From contig CAJOMC010000006.1 of NCBI GenBank assembly GCA_905235635.1, positions 1 through 64,000 of the forward strand: a stretch of 64,000 nucleotides of DNA. Direction: 5' to 3'. The position numbers and the translations under genes were made by a program. Each line of letters begins with the position of its first letter. Positions within the stretch are counted from its first letter, which is position 1. Origin of the DNA: an uncultured Bacilli bacterium (GTDB lineage: Bacteria > Bacillota_I > Bacilli_A > Izemoplasmatales > UBA1188). Of the stretch, positions 26,845-36,075 are shown one piece after another. The notes below the pieces were generated by a model. That model was not told the origin of the DNA and ran no database searches. It was given only the letters and a program-made list of their open reading frames with translations.

Positions 26845-27762
26845 ATGAGAGCACACACATTGGTTAAAAAAGCAGTAAGACCTGACGGATTAATCTATAA
26901 GATTGCGCTTTACGCTATCTTAATTGGTATTAGTTTCATCTATTTATATCCTATTTTAAGAATGCTTGCGATGAGTCTTATGACTCTCGAAGATTTAAAT
27001 GATGTCCAAAGAAACTGGCTTCCGTCCACTTTATATTTCCAAAATTACGTGAAAGCATTTAAATCTCTTGATTATCTTAAATCACTCAAAGATTCACTCC
27101 TAGTATCAGTCGTTCCATCGCTCGTATCACTCATCTCATCATCATTAATTGGATATGGACTTGGAATTTATGACTTTAAAGGTAAAGAGGTGATACTTGG
27201 AATCTTAGTTGCATTATTTGTAGTACCTACAGTACTCACATCTCTTCCAACATTTATTCTTTATAGATCAATTGGAATTCTAGATTCTCTTTTGGCCTAC
27301 ATAGTTCCTGCGATCTTCGGATTTGGAATTAGACAATCACTATTCATTCTAATCTTCTATCAGTTCTTTAGACAAATACCAAAAGAACTCCTAGAAGCCG
27401 CAGAAATAGATGGCGCTAGTCAAATTAGAATATTCATTCAAATTGCAGTGCCACTAACTCTAACCGCATTCCTAATATGTTTCCTATATTCATTTGTATG
27501 GTATTTTAATGAAACTACTTTAGTAACATTATATTTTCCTACAAAATATCATCCACTTGCGCGTGCAATAAATACTTTTGACCAGATGTATAGAAAGATT
27601 TTCACGACTGGTACAGGTATGGGCGCAGAGGCTGAACAATACAATGAAGGAATACTATTCTCTGGCACAATACTATCAATTCTTCCACTACTCTTGGTTT
27701 ACGGAGTAGCACAAAGGTGGTTTATCGAAGGTATTGATAAATCGGGTATTGCGGGTCAATAA
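26845..27762 (+). CDS. carbohydrate ABC transporter permease, MalG type (pair 2)
   Basis: A 305-residue permease with about six membrane segments and EAA loop ELLEAAEIDGASQIRIFIQI (about 181-200). A strong AGGAGGAGG ribosome site precedes the ATG. It ends the first transporter cassette; a 69-base gap with an operator-like palindrome follows. Confidence 0.92.
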   Translation: MRAHTLVKKAVRPDGLIYKIALYAILIGISFIYLYPILRMLAMSLMTLEDLNDVQRNWLPSTLYFQNYVKAFKSLDYLKSLKDSLLVSVVPSLVSLISSSLIGYGLGIYDFKGKEVILGILVALFVVPTVLTSLPTFILYRSIGILDSLLAYIVPAIFGFGIRQSLFILIFYQFFRQIPKELLEAAEIDGASQIRIFIQIAVPLTLTAFLICFLYSFVWYFNETTLVTLYFPTKYHPLARAINTFDQMYRKIFTTGTGMGAEAEQYNEGILFSGTILSILPLLLVYGVAQRWFIEGIDKSGIAGQ

Positions 27763-27772
27763 AATCATTAAC

Positions 27773-27788
27773 TAAACAGAAATGTTTA
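27773..27788. promoter_or_regulatory. 16-base inverted repeat, operator-like
   Basis: TAAACA (27773-27778) and TGTTTA (27783-27788) flank GAAA in the only notable gap of the 7890-33913 operon. The half-site matches the cluster in front of the LacI gene, so a shared regulator is possible. No clear promoter is seen here. Confidence 0.4.
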
Positions 27789-27831
27789 CAAATAAAAACA
27801 ATAAAACAAAATACATTTAAAAGGAGAAGAC

Positions 27832-30800
27832 ATGAAAAAAATTTACTTTGTTTTGTTATCATTAGCATTCGTGTTCTGTCTTGCAAGCTGCAGGAAAGAA
27901 ACGACTACTGAAACACCAACAACAGTAGTAACAAAAGCCGCACCTACTATTAGTGGTGCTCATGATGTTGAATTGGAATTAAATGAAAGATATATTCCAA
28001 TGGCTGGAATTAGCGCTGTTGACGCTGATGGAAACGACCTCACTGATGATGTTGTATACAATGGTGACGTTGACACTTCTAAAGCGGGTGTATATCATGC
28101 TACATTTAGTGTAACTGATTCAAACGGAAATACTGCTTCTGTTACTATTACTGTCACAGTAGTATCAAGCGACAAAGATGCACCAGTTTTATCTGGTGTT
28201 TCAGATATAGAAATTCCTGTAACAAGCGAATTTGATCCTATGCAAGGAGTAAGCGCAATTGATACTGTTGATGGCGATCTAACTGATAAAGTTCAAGTTG
28301 AAGGCACAGTTGATACAAAGAATTTAGGTACACAAACACTTAAATATACTGTAACTGACGAGGCTGGAAACAAGGCTGAAAGAAGTAGAGTTGTTAGAGT
28401 TACTGAAGGCAGATTCGTATTCGAAGAAGTATCAGAAGAAAATAAGGTTACATGCGATCCTGCAGATCTAAATGGTGTTTATACATTTGTATTAATCAAG
28501 GTTAAATACGCTATTACTGAAGCAGGTGATGTTACTGTAGCTTTAGGCGAATACTCAGTTACACATCATCATGATGCAGCAGGAGAATTTGAAGCTTATG
28601 TCAGAGCTGATGAAGCTTTAACCGATCAAGCTGTTACTCTTACAGGCGCTACATTTGTACAACTAATGGTTGCTGGATGTCCAGATATTACTGCACCAGT
28701 TATTACTGGTGAATTCAACCAAACATTTATGGTTTCTAAAGATCATAAAGATTTAGCTGCACAATTCGTATCTGAAATGGCTGAAGCAGTAGCAAGAGAT
28801 GATACTGATGGATTCATCACTAAAGATTGCTATATGGAATATCCAGAAGGATTTGATTGGGATTCAACTGAAGAACAAACTGCATACTTCTGCGCTAAAG
28901 ACCAAGCTGGCAACGAAACTAAGAAAGAAGTTAAAGTTGTTGTTGCAGCTGAAACTAAGTTAGCTGATATGCTTCCAGTAGGAGAAGGACCAGATAGTGG
29001 ACACGATAATAACCCTCAAATCTTAATGTATAGAAATATGACCATGACTAAACAAGCTGATGGCACTATTCTATTAAGTGGAATGCAATCTGGTGGTTAT
29101 GCATCACATCAAATGATTAAGTACGATTTATCTAACTTATCATATGGTAATACTTATATGTTAAAACTTACTGCTAAATTCCTCCCTGGCGAATCAGAAC
29201 AATTAACTCAAGCTGTTGGTTATAGAATTGGTCAATCATTAGATGCTGCACCTTGGTACGTTGAATTCGGTGGATTCTCATATGATTACTTCAATTTAAC
29301 TCCAGAAGAGACAACTACTTACCATGTATTTAAATACAATGTAACTGCAGAAGAAGCAGCTCTACAGGGTGGTGTATCTGGCGAAGCTATGGAATTCCAA
29401 TTTGGTAATACTACATACTATACAATCTATGATGTAGTACTCGTAAGTTTTGAATTATATCTCATTTCAAACGAAAACCAAGCTCCAGTTCTTAATAGAA
29501 ACAATGCTCTTCCTACTATTTTAGTAAAAGGCGAAGAAGCTCCAGATTTAACTAAGTATTTTACTTCATATGATGTTGAAGATGGAACACCAGAAATAGT
29601 AATTACTGGTGCAGTTGATATGAGCAAGAAAGGAACATACCCTGTAACATTCACTGCAACAGACTCTGAAGGAAAAACTACTTCAGTAACACTCAATTTT
29701 GAAGTATTAAATGAAGCTGATACAATCGCTCCTGAGATTAAATGGGAAAGTCCATATCCTGATCAATTACCAGCTCTTCCAGAAGAAATTGTGATAGGAG
29801 AATATCCATATTCTACAGAAACACTTAAGAATGGTTTTATACTAGGTCTTAAGATTACTGATAAGAAAGACGGTGAAACTATCGAAATGGCAGCAAAAGA
29901 CGCTTCGATCAACTGGGGTGGATTTGATGTAGAAAAACCTGGAAAATATACTATTAGAGTAACTGCAACTGATGACTCTGGAAACTCAACAACTGAATCA
30001 TTTGTTATTAAAGTAGTTAAAGAAAAAGAACAGGAACAATCTGAACTAACCTTAGTTACTGAACTAAAACCAACTGAATCAGCTTGTGAAAACTTATCAT
30101 TTGAAGAAAATGATGGAATCGTAAAACTCACTCCAACTAGTGTAGAAAGCGCATGGGCTTCATTCAACAAGGTTAAGTATACAATTACATCTAATTTAGA
30201 AGTAGGCAAAACTTATAGATTCGTTTTAGAAGCTAAGGCAGACGCCGCAAGAGATATCGCAATTTCTGTGGGTGGTAACTACTGGCCAAATAACGAAAAC
30301 CTCGCTAAACTAATTTGTGACTTAGGAACAGAATTTAAGACATTCGCTTTAGACTTTGAATATACTGGCCAAACTCCTACTGGAGTAGCAGTATCGGTAG
30401 TTGAACTCGAATTCCAAGCAGGTAAAGCTGATGAATTCACTGGCGAACAATCAACTACAAATAGTGTATACGTTAAATCATTCGCACTATATGAAGTAAC
30501 AAATGCACAATCTCACGAAGAACCAGAAGAACCTGCAGATCCTGAAGGATGTTTAGCTAATGCACTAAAAGCAACAGCATATTCTGATGGTTCAGCTATC
30601 CAAATGACTAAAAACGAAGATGGATCATATAGTGTTCAATCTATAAATGCAAAATGGTTTGGATGGAAAAACTTTAACGTTCCAGCTGAAGCCAAATATT
30701 TAGTTTTAGTTATTGATGCAAAAACATCTATTCAATATAAGATTGATGATGCAGAAAACAAATATGATACTGCAGCAAAAAGAACAAAAACCCTTAATGG

Positions 30801-32304
30801 AGAAGAAACTATTGTTTACACAATAGCTGATGTAATTTCTGATCCAACTCAAGTTAAGAAGATAGTAATTTGGGTATTCGATGAAACTAACCCTACTATA
30901 ACTGTTAAAGCTGCATACTTTGCTGCAACTGATCCTACAACTGCTCAAGAACCAGAAGAACCTGAAACTCCTGCAGAACCTACAAAAGCTAATTTGTTAA
31001 TAGATTTTGAAGATGGAGCTGGTGTATCTGGAGCTTCATATGACAACGATAAATGGTCTCAAGAAAAATACCAAGACGATGCTTGGAAATCTATGTCTGG
31101 ACAAATGAATTCCAGAACAAAAGTTACAAAAGTAGCTAATGTTGTTGGAACATCTGTAACTACTAGATATACATATAGTGATGGCGATTCACTTGGACTT
31201 GCTAACCATCTATCTATTGAAATGGGTAACTACTGGGATCCAAAACAACCAATCAGTATGAAACTTATCTTAATTGATAAGTCAGGAAATAGTATTTATT
31301 TACTTGGCAGCCAAAATGATTGGAATTCAGTTCCAGTTGGTGAAACTCTAGTTAAATCTGAATTCTCATTTGATGAAGCAGAAATTGCTGGTATCAGAAT
31401 CGTTTTAAAGAACGCTAGCGGTAACTATTATCTCTATTTAGATAACATCGAATTAAAGTATGTAGAAGCCGAAGAACCAGAAGAACCTGAAACTCCTGCA
31501 GAACCTACAAAAGCTAACCTTACACTAGATTTTGAAGATGGTTCTGGAAATTCAGAATATACTAGTTCTAAATGGGCTAGAGAAAAATACAACTGGAATT
31601 CTGCTGAAAACAAGGGAGAATGGGTTGTTATGTCTGGACAAATGAACTCTAGAACTAAAGTATCAAAAGTAGTAAATGTTGTTGGAACATCTGTACCTAC
31701 AAGATTTACATATAGTGATGGAGATTCACTTGGACTTGCTAACTATTTGTCTATTGAAATTGGTAACTATTATAGTGGTGCTACTTCAACTAATATGAAA
31801 CTTATCCTAATCAATAAGGAAGGACAAAATATCTACTTATTAGGCGGAGAAAGTGAATGGTATTCACTTCCAGCTGGTACTGATTTAGTTAAATATGAAT
31901 TTTTATTCGCTGAAGCAGAAATTGCCGGTATAAGAATTGCACTAAAGGAAAAGAGCGGAAGTTTCTATACTTATCTAGATAACATCACATTAAAAGATCT
32001 TGATACTACAGAAGCATATGAAGCATCTATTATGGGTAAAAAGGTAGTTCTCAGCACTGTTGATAATAAAAACTATGTTGAATTATCATGTGCAGATTTA
32101 GGAGTTAAATTAATGCTTAAATCTGAAATTAATAATGAAACTGGTGCTGTAGTACTAAAGGATGCTTTAAATGATGGTGCACAACTAACATTAAATGGTC
32201 AAGCTGATGCTAATCATAACATTACTATTACATCTGCAGAAGGCTCATTTACATATAAAGATTTATTTGTAAATGCTGTATTTGCTCCTATCGTAGCTGA
32301 ATAA
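27832..32304 (+). CDS. giant Ig-like/carbohydrate-binding-like surface lipoprotein
   Basis: A 1490-residue lipoprotein, lipobox LASC with Cys22. N-terminal DUF5011-type Ig repeats (about 40-185; YIPMAGISAVDADGNDLTDD, FDPMQGVSAIDTVDGDLTDK) and another Ig pair around residues 555-735 alternate with predicted beta-sandwich domains. Pro/Glu-rich linkers (EEPEEPETPAEPTK) separate two tandem 175-residue modules near the C-terminus. No catalytic domain is recognised. The protein follows the permeases by 69 bases and probably displays glycan-binding domains on the surface. A hairpin follows its stop. Confidence 0.75.
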   Translation: MKKIYFVLLSLAFVFCLASCRKETTTETPTTVVTKAAPTISGAHDVELELNERYIPMAGISAVDADGNDLTDDVVYNGDVDTSKAGVYHATFSVTDSNGNTASVTITVTVVSSDKDAPVLSGVSDIEIPVTSEFDPMQGVSAIDTVDGDLTDKVQVEGTVDTKNLGTQTLKYTVTDEAGNKAERSRVVRVTEGRFVFEEVSEENKVTCDPADLNGVYTFVLIKVKYAITEAGDVTVALGEYSVTHHHDAAGEFEAYVRADEALTDQAVTLTGATFVQLMVAGCPDITAPVITGEFNQTFMVSKDHKDLAAQFVSEMAEAVARDDTDGFITKDCYMEYPEGFDWDSTEEQTAYFCAKDQAGNETKKEVKVVVAAETKLADMLPVGEGPDSGHDNNPQILMYRNMTMTKQADGTILLSGMQSGGYASHQMIKYDLSNLSYGNTYMLKLTAKFLPGESEQLTQAVGYRIGQSLDAAPWYVEFGGFSYDYFNLTPEETTTYHVFKYNVTAEEAALQGGVSGEAMEFQFGNTTYYTIYDVVLVSFELYLISNENQAPVLNRNNALPTILVKGEEAPDLTKYFTSYDVEDGTPEIVITGAVDMSKKGTYPVTFTATDSEGKTTSVTLNFEVLNEADTIAPEIKWESPYPDQLPALPEEIVIGEYPYSTETLKNGFILGLKITDKKDGETIEMAAKDASINWGGFDVEKPGKYTIRVTATDDSGNSTTESFVIKVVKEKEQEQSELTLVTELKPTESACENLSFEENDGIVKLTPTSVESAWASFNKVKYTITSNLEVGKTYRFVLEAKADAARDIAISVGGNYWPNNENLAKLICDLGTEFKTFALDFEYTGQTPTGVAVSVVELEFQAGKADEFTGEQSTTNSVYVKSFALYEVTNAQSHEEPEEPADPEGCLANALKATAYSDGSAIQMTKNEDGSYSVQSINAKWFGWKNFNVPAEAKYLVLVIDAKTSIQYKIDDAENKYDTAAKRTKTLNGEETIVYTIADVISDPTQVKKIVIWVFDETNPTITVKAAYFAATDPTTAQEPEEPETPAEPTKANLLIDFEDGAGVSGASYDNDKWSQEKYQDDAWKSMSGQMNSRTKVTKVANVVGTSVTTRYTYSDGDSLGLANHLSIEMGNYWDPKQPISMKLILIDKSGNSIYLLGSQNDWNSVPVGETLVKSEFSFDEAEIAGIRIVLKNASGNYYLYLDNIELKYVEAEEPEEPETPAEPTKANLTLDFEDGSGNSEYTSSKWAREKYNWNSAENKGEWVVMSGQMNSRTKVSKVVNVVGTSVPTRFTYSDGDSLGLANYLSIEIGNYYSGATSTNMKLILINKEGQNIYLLGGESEWYSLPAGTDLVKYEFLFAEAEIAGIRIALKEKSGSFYTYLDNITLKDLDTTEAYEASIMGKKVVLSTVDNKNYVELSCADLGVKLMLKSEINNETGAVVLKDALNDGAQLTLNGQADANHNITITSAEGSFTYKDLFVNAVFAPIVAE
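30949..31998 (+). repeat. tandem 525-bp (175-residue) module duplication
   Basis: A 44-base string encoding EPEEPETPAEPTKAN occurs identically at 30949-30992 and 31474-31517, exactly 525 bases apart. Each copy is followed by a similar beta-sandwich domain (LDFEDG, then MSGQMNSRTK, TYSDGDSLGLAN and IAGIRI). The near-identical linker points to a recent in-frame duplication. Confidence 0.85.
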
Positions 32305-32326
32305 GAAATAGTATTAATAAAATCCA

Positions 32327-32358
32327 TATAGGTAGTGGCTTTTATGCCACTACCTATA
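32327..32358 (+). promoter_or_regulatory. intercistronic hairpin, 13-bp arms
   Basis: TATAGGTAGTGGC (32327-32339) pairs perfectly with GCCACTACCTATA (32346-32358) around a 6-base loop. No T run follows, so it is a weak terminator at best. It more likely stabilises the 3' end of the giant lipoprotein message or sets unequal expression of the next gene. Confidence 0.65.
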
Positions 32359-32389
32359 ATGGTAGATGTTTTAAATATAAAGGAGACCT

Positions 32390-33913
32390 ATGAAAAAGAT
32401 ATTAATATCTGTTTTTTCTCTTATGTGTTTGGTTCTAATAGGTTGTAGTAACGATGTCACCAGTACGACAGAAATACCTACTGAACCAACTACTGATAGT
32501 TCTAGTGTTAATCTAGAAACACCAGGAGATCTTCAAATAGATAAAGGAATTGTATCTTTTACACCTGTTGAGGATGCAGATAGTTATACTTTAAAAATAA
32601 TGCAAGATGGTGTACTAGTTATGAACTATAATGTCAATCTAGAAGATGATTTATCATCAGTATTAGAAGATGGTGATTATTCTGCACAAATATGTGCTAA
32701 AAAAGGAAATAATAAATCACCATATAGTGATCCTGTTGAATTTACTATTGGTATAAAACAAATAGATATTACATCTTTTACAGAAATTAAAGGTGAATAT
32801 CTAGCTAGTAGTAAATATGTTAATATGAGCGGAAGATCATATTATGATGCCGAAGAAGAAAGAATGTATTTCTATTACACCGCATCTGGTTTTAAAGTAT
32901 CATTCACAGGAACTAGCTTAGAAGCTAAGTTATTTGCTACTGGATATAATAATAAAAATAATGAAGCAAGACTAGTGGTACTTGTTGATGGAGAAGTATA
33001 TCCAGATGGTGGTACTACTATAGTATTAGATAAAGGTGCAGAAGAACTATATACACTATGTGAAAACCTAGAAAACAAACTACATATTGTAGAAGTACTT
33101 AAAAGAAGTGAAGCATCTGATAATACAGTAGCACTTAAAGAATTGCATACTGATGGTCATTTTGATACACCACCACAAGATAAAGAAAAGAACATATTAG
33201 TTATAGGTGCATCTGGATCTACTGGTTATGGTAACCTTGCGAAGAATACAAGTGTTACAAAAAACACTTATAATTCTGATGGATTAAAAGCTTTTGCATA
33301 CTTAACAAGTAGAATGTATGATACAGAAATAACTGAGATTAATGCATCTGGTTGGGGTGTTAAATGGGGTTGGAATTCTCAATCTGGTTCAGCTAATATC
33401 CCAGCAGCATTTACTAAGACAGGTATACTATCTACAAATAATGCAACTAAGATTAACTATAGTTATAGTAAAGATCATTATGACCTAATTATCATTAATT
33501 TAGGTATGAATGACTTTAATGCATATCTTAAAAATATCAAAGATGAAGATAAGTTTAATGAAGAATTAATGAAATATATGAATGCAACTAAAGCATTCTA
33601 TAACACATTACTTAATACATATGATTGTCCGATAATCTTGCTTCATACATCTAATATAGATAAAAAAGCAGAAGGCTACTATAACGAACTTGTAGCAGGT
33701 GATATTAACGCCGTTCTTGAATCTCCAAGAATATTCTCAATCATAATTCCAGCAAATGGTAGAAATACTTCACTTGGCGCAAATAGCCACGCAAATGTCC
33801 AAACTCATATTTGGACTGCAGACCTAATTGCTGAATGGATTGAGGCAAATCTTCATTGGGAAAAAGCAATAGACAATATTGTATTCGATTCTACAAGAGA
33901 TACAGTTAATTAA
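32390..33913 (+). CDS. SGNH/CE2-like acetyl esterase lipoprotein
   Basis: A 507-residue lipoprotein, lipobox LIGC with Cys19. An FN3-like domain (about 42-122) precedes a jelly-roll domain typical of CE2 esterases (about 130-255; FYYTASGFKVSFTGTSLEAK) and an SGNH domain (about 266-490). Block I reads GASGSTGYG with nucleophile S275, so the usual GDS is GAS. GMND (372-375) gives the oxyanion Asn374, and H467 in SHANVQTH is the likely base. CE2 enzymes remove acetyl groups from mannan and xylan. It is the last gene of the first block, before the terminator at 33965. Confidence 0.8.
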   Translation: MKKILISVFSLMCLVLIGCSNDVTSTTEIPTEPTTDSSSVNLETPGDLQIDKGIVSFTPVEDADSYTLKIMQDGVLVMNYNVNLEDDLSSVLEDGDYSAQICAKKGNNKSPYSDPVEFTIGIKQIDITSFTEIKGEYLASSKYVNMSGRSYYDAEEERMYFYYTASGFKVSFTGTSLEAKLFATGYNNKNNEARLVVLVDGEVYPDGGTTIVLDKGAEELYTLCENLENKLHIVEVLKRSEASDNTVALKELHTDGHFDTPPQDKEKNILVIGASGSTGYGNLAKNTSVTKNTYNSDGLKAFAYLTSRMYDTEITEINASGWGVKWGWNSQSGSANIPAAFTKTGILSTNNATKINYSYSKDHYDLIIINLGMNDFNAYLKNIKDEDKFNEELMKYMNATKAFYNTLLNTYDCPIILLHTSNIDKKAEGYYNELVAGDINAVLESPRIFSIIIPANGRNTSLGANSHANVQTHIWTADLIAEWIEANLHWEKAIDNIVFDSTRDTVN

Positions 33914-33964
33914 TTTAATTAATTAGTAAGATAAGAGGGAATTAATATCCCTTCTTTCTTAATG

Positions 33965-34002
33965 AATGAAATATCGCTAATTTTTGCGATATTTCATTTT
34001 TT
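33965..34002 (+). terminator. strong intrinsic terminator of the LacI-led operon
   Basis: AATGAAATATCGC (33965-33977) pairs exactly with GCGATATTTCATT (33986-33998), then TTTT. It lies 52 bases after the esterase stop and closes the 26-kb block. Confidence 0.9.
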
Positions 34003-34029
34003 GTATATAAAAATAATAAAAATATTCAA

Positions 34030-34063
34030 AAAAATGTACTTTAGTATGTATATATAAATAGAA
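34030..34063 (+). repeat. 34-base element upstream of RhuM (copy 1)
   Basis: Shares 28 of 34 bases with 60092-60125, including a GTATATATAA core. Both copies lie upstream of RhuM-type sequence, so this is probably the conserved promoter region of that gene family member. Between it and the RhuM start lies a small inverted repeat AGATTG/CAATCT (34094-34107). Confidence 0.55.
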
Positions 34064-34164
34064 TGGTTTAAATTTATGAGGTGAGTCGCAAAAGATTGTG
34101 CAATCTAATTACTCCACTCTAGAATGATATACCCTTTAATAATTTATAGTTAGAGGAGATTTAA

Positions 34165-35229
34165 ATGAATACCCAAGATAAGAAGTATAACCTAGTAAAA
34201 TTTGAAGATGGTGATTTTAGCCTAGACATTAAAGTTGATTGCGAATATCAAACAGTTTGGCTTACACAAAATGATATGGCAGAATTATTTAATGTTAATA
34301 GGGCAGAAATTTCATATCACGTAAAAAAGGTATTACAGGACAATGAATTCAATAATTCAACATGTACGCTAAATGCACAAGTTGGTCCAGTATGTAAATA
34401 CGATTTACTAACTGAGCCAGTGTGTAAGTCGTACTTACATACTGCATCCGATGGAAAAACATATAATGTTGATCACTATAACTTAGCGTTTATTTCTTTA
34501 ATAAGTAATCGTGTAAAATCTAATAAATTTGTAAAATTTAAAGAGTGGGCTTTAAATGTATTAAAGAATTTAAAACAGGAAAATGGCGAAATTCAGTCAT
34601 TATTGGTGTTCAAGCATAATGATATATCACTAGATGTTGCCGTCTCGTCAAGCGAGGAAACTGTTTGGTTAACAACTGAACAAATGGCCTTATTATTTGA
34701 TAGAGATAAGAGTGTTATATCAAAACACATTAGAAATATATTCATTGAAGGAGAACTAGAAGAAAAAAGCAATGTGCATTTTTTGCCAATTGCAAATTCT
34801 GATAAACCTGTCCAACACTTTAGTCTAGACGTAATAATATCCGTTGGTTATCGTGTTAAATCTAAAAACGGAATTATATTTAGAAAATGGGCTAATTCAG
34901 TTTTAAAAGAATATCTATTAAAAGGATATGTATTGAATGAAAATAGAACCTTAATTACAGATGAAAACTATGTTAATTTAATTAATAAAGTAGACTCAAT
35001 TGATAATAGATTAAAAAAAGTAGAAGGGAGTGAGCTTTACTATAAAAAAGAAAAGCTAATTGTAAATGGTCAGATATTTGATGCCACCGCATATTTAGAA
35101 GGCATTGTTTCAATCGCGAATACTAAAATATTATTGGTCGATCCTTATGTAGATTCAAAAGCCTTAAATATAATGAAATACGTTAATGGTAAAGTAAACA
35201 TAAGAATTATCTCATCTAATAAATCATAA
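34165..35229 (+). CDS. RhuM-family protein with duplicated N-terminal domain, truncated PLD-like C-terminus
   Basis: A 354-residue protein. Two tandem RhuM-type DNA-binding-like halves: first (about 10-130) with TVWLTQNDMAELFNVNRAEI, second (about 142-265) with TVWLTTEQMALLFDRDKSVI and LDVIISVGYRVKSKNGIIFR. A C-terminal segment (about 290-354; ILLVDPYVDSKALNIMKY) matches the start of a phospholipase-D-like domain. The reading frame goes on for 20 sensible residues beyond the TAA at 35227-35229 (LSNIDINNF...), so this stop looks premature. RhuM genes are accessory and mobile; their biochemical role is not established. A strong AGAGGAG ribosome site is present. Confidence 0.75.
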   Translation: MNTQDKKYNLVKFEDGDFSLDIKVDCEYQTVWLTQNDMAELFNVNRAEISYHVKKVLQDNEFNNSTCTLNAQVGPVCKYDLLTEPVCKSYLHTASDGKTYNVDHYNLAFISLISNRVKSNKFVKFKEWALNVLKNLKQENGEIQSLLVFKHNDISLDVAVSSSEETVWLTTEQMALLFDRDKSVISKHIRNIFIEGELEEKSNVHFLPIANSDKPVQHFSLDVIISVGYRVKSKNGIIFRKWANSVLKEYLLKGYVLNENRTLITDENYVNLINKVDSIDNRLKKVEGSELYYKKEKLIVNGQIFDATAYLEGIVSIANTKILLVDPYVDSKALNIMKYVNGKVNIRIISSNKS

Positions 35230-35287
35230 TTATCTAATATAGATATAAACAATTTTATCAAACAATACAACACGAACATTAACCTAA

Positions 35288-35784
35288 TATAAGATACATG
35301 CATCTGGTTATGTTACTAAACCAGTAAATGTTACTAAAATAAAAGAAGAACTAGAAGGATTACGCTATCCTATCGAACTTCCTGAAACTAAAGACTTACA
35401 AGTTAAATGTTTTGGTAATTTTGAATTATTCAAAGATGGTGTACCTATTAAGTTTTCAAGAAGCAAAAGCAAAGAACTTTTTGCTTATCTTGTAGATAGA
35501 GAAGGTGTCGCTGTAAATATTAATGAATTAAATACAATTTTATGGGAAGAAGATAAAAAATCATATCTAGAAACTTAATTGTTGATATAAAAGCTACACT
35601 CAAAAATCTTGGTGTAGAAGATGTTTTCATCAAAAGAAGAAATGAATGTTTCATTGACCCTACTAAAATTGACTGTGATGCCTATGAATATAAAAAAGAT
35701 AATCCTACCGCAATAAGAATGTATCGTGGTGAATATATGTCACAATACTCATGGGCACTATTTAAGATTAATGATATTATTTAA
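35288..35784 (+). pseudogene. frameshifted response regulator with BTAD/SARP-type domain, 5'-truncated
   Basis: In frame from 35288 the DNA encodes the end of a receiver domain (ASGYVTKPVNVTKIKEEL) and then a winged-helix start (LQVKCFGNFELFKDGVPI, SRSKSKELFAYLVDREGV), stopping at 35576-35578. A one-base loss near 35567-35569 explains the break: the next frame continues with RNLIVDIKATLKNLGVEDVF and ends IDCDAYEYK...YRGEYMSQYSWALF at 35784. This is the layout of response regulators with a bacterial transcriptional activator domain. The N-terminal receiver half is missing, and the fragment abuts the broken RhuM end. Confidence 0.8.
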
Positions 35785-35804
35785 AGAATAAAATACTAAT
35801 ATTT

Positions 35805-35837
35805 ATACCTCTTAAGACTTATATAAGAGGTATTTTT
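35805..35837 (+). terminator. intrinsic terminator after the regulator pseudogene
   Basis: ATACCTCTTA (35805-35814) pairs exactly with TAAGAGGTAT (35824-35833), followed by TTTT. It probably belonged to the intact regulator gene. Confidence 0.85.
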
Positions 35838-35918
35838 AAATTTATATGTTGATAATCAATATAACTTCACTTTTTTATATTATTTTTTTTGATAAAAACA
35901 CATATAAATATCAATTTA

Positions 35919-35932
35919 TGTAAGCGTTTGTA
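35919..35932 (+). promoter_or_regulatory. cre-like site TGTAAGCGTTTGTA
   Basis: The 14-base string fits the CcpA/LacI-type consensus TGWAANCGNTNWCA except near its right end. It sits 36 bases upstream of the predicted -35 box of the 36076 gene. Catabolite control of the second glycan block would make sense, but a single imperfect match is weak. Confidence 0.45.
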
Positions 35933-35958
35933 ATAAATATTATAATTATTATAGGTAT

Positions 35959-36020
35959 TAATAGTTTTTGACAATAAAATAATAGTTTTTTACATTGTTA
36001 ATGAAATTAATAAAAACTAT
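35959..36020 (+). repeat. direct and inverted ATAGTTTTT repeats over a promoter
   Basis: TAATAGTTTTTGACA (35959-35973) and TAATAGTTTTTTACA (35980-35994) match at 14 of 15 bases, 21 bases apart, and cover the -35 and -10 boxes. A third, inverted copy AAAAACTAT lies at 36012-36020. Two-turn spacing on one DNA face suggests a regulator binding site. Confidence 0.6.
35968..35996 (+). promoter_or_regulatory. promoter of the second glycan block
   Basis: TTGACA (35968-35973), a 17-base spacer and TACATT (35991-35996) form a good sigma-A promoter 79 bases before the ATG at 36076. It is the only strong promoter seen before the 24-kb same-strand block. Confidence 0.7.
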
Positions 36021-36075
36021 CATATAGTTGATGAGAAATAATTTTATTTCATAAAAAAATTTAGGAGAATAAAAA

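Noticed and set aside
30949..31998. Tandem repeat considered as a CRISPR-like array
   Set aside because: The repeats are 525 bases apart, in frame and coding; no short regular repeats with unique spacers exist in the window.
33999..36075. Insertion sequence in the damaged RhuM/regulator patch
   Set aside because: No transposase, terminal inverted repeats or target duplications were seen; only gene remnants are present.
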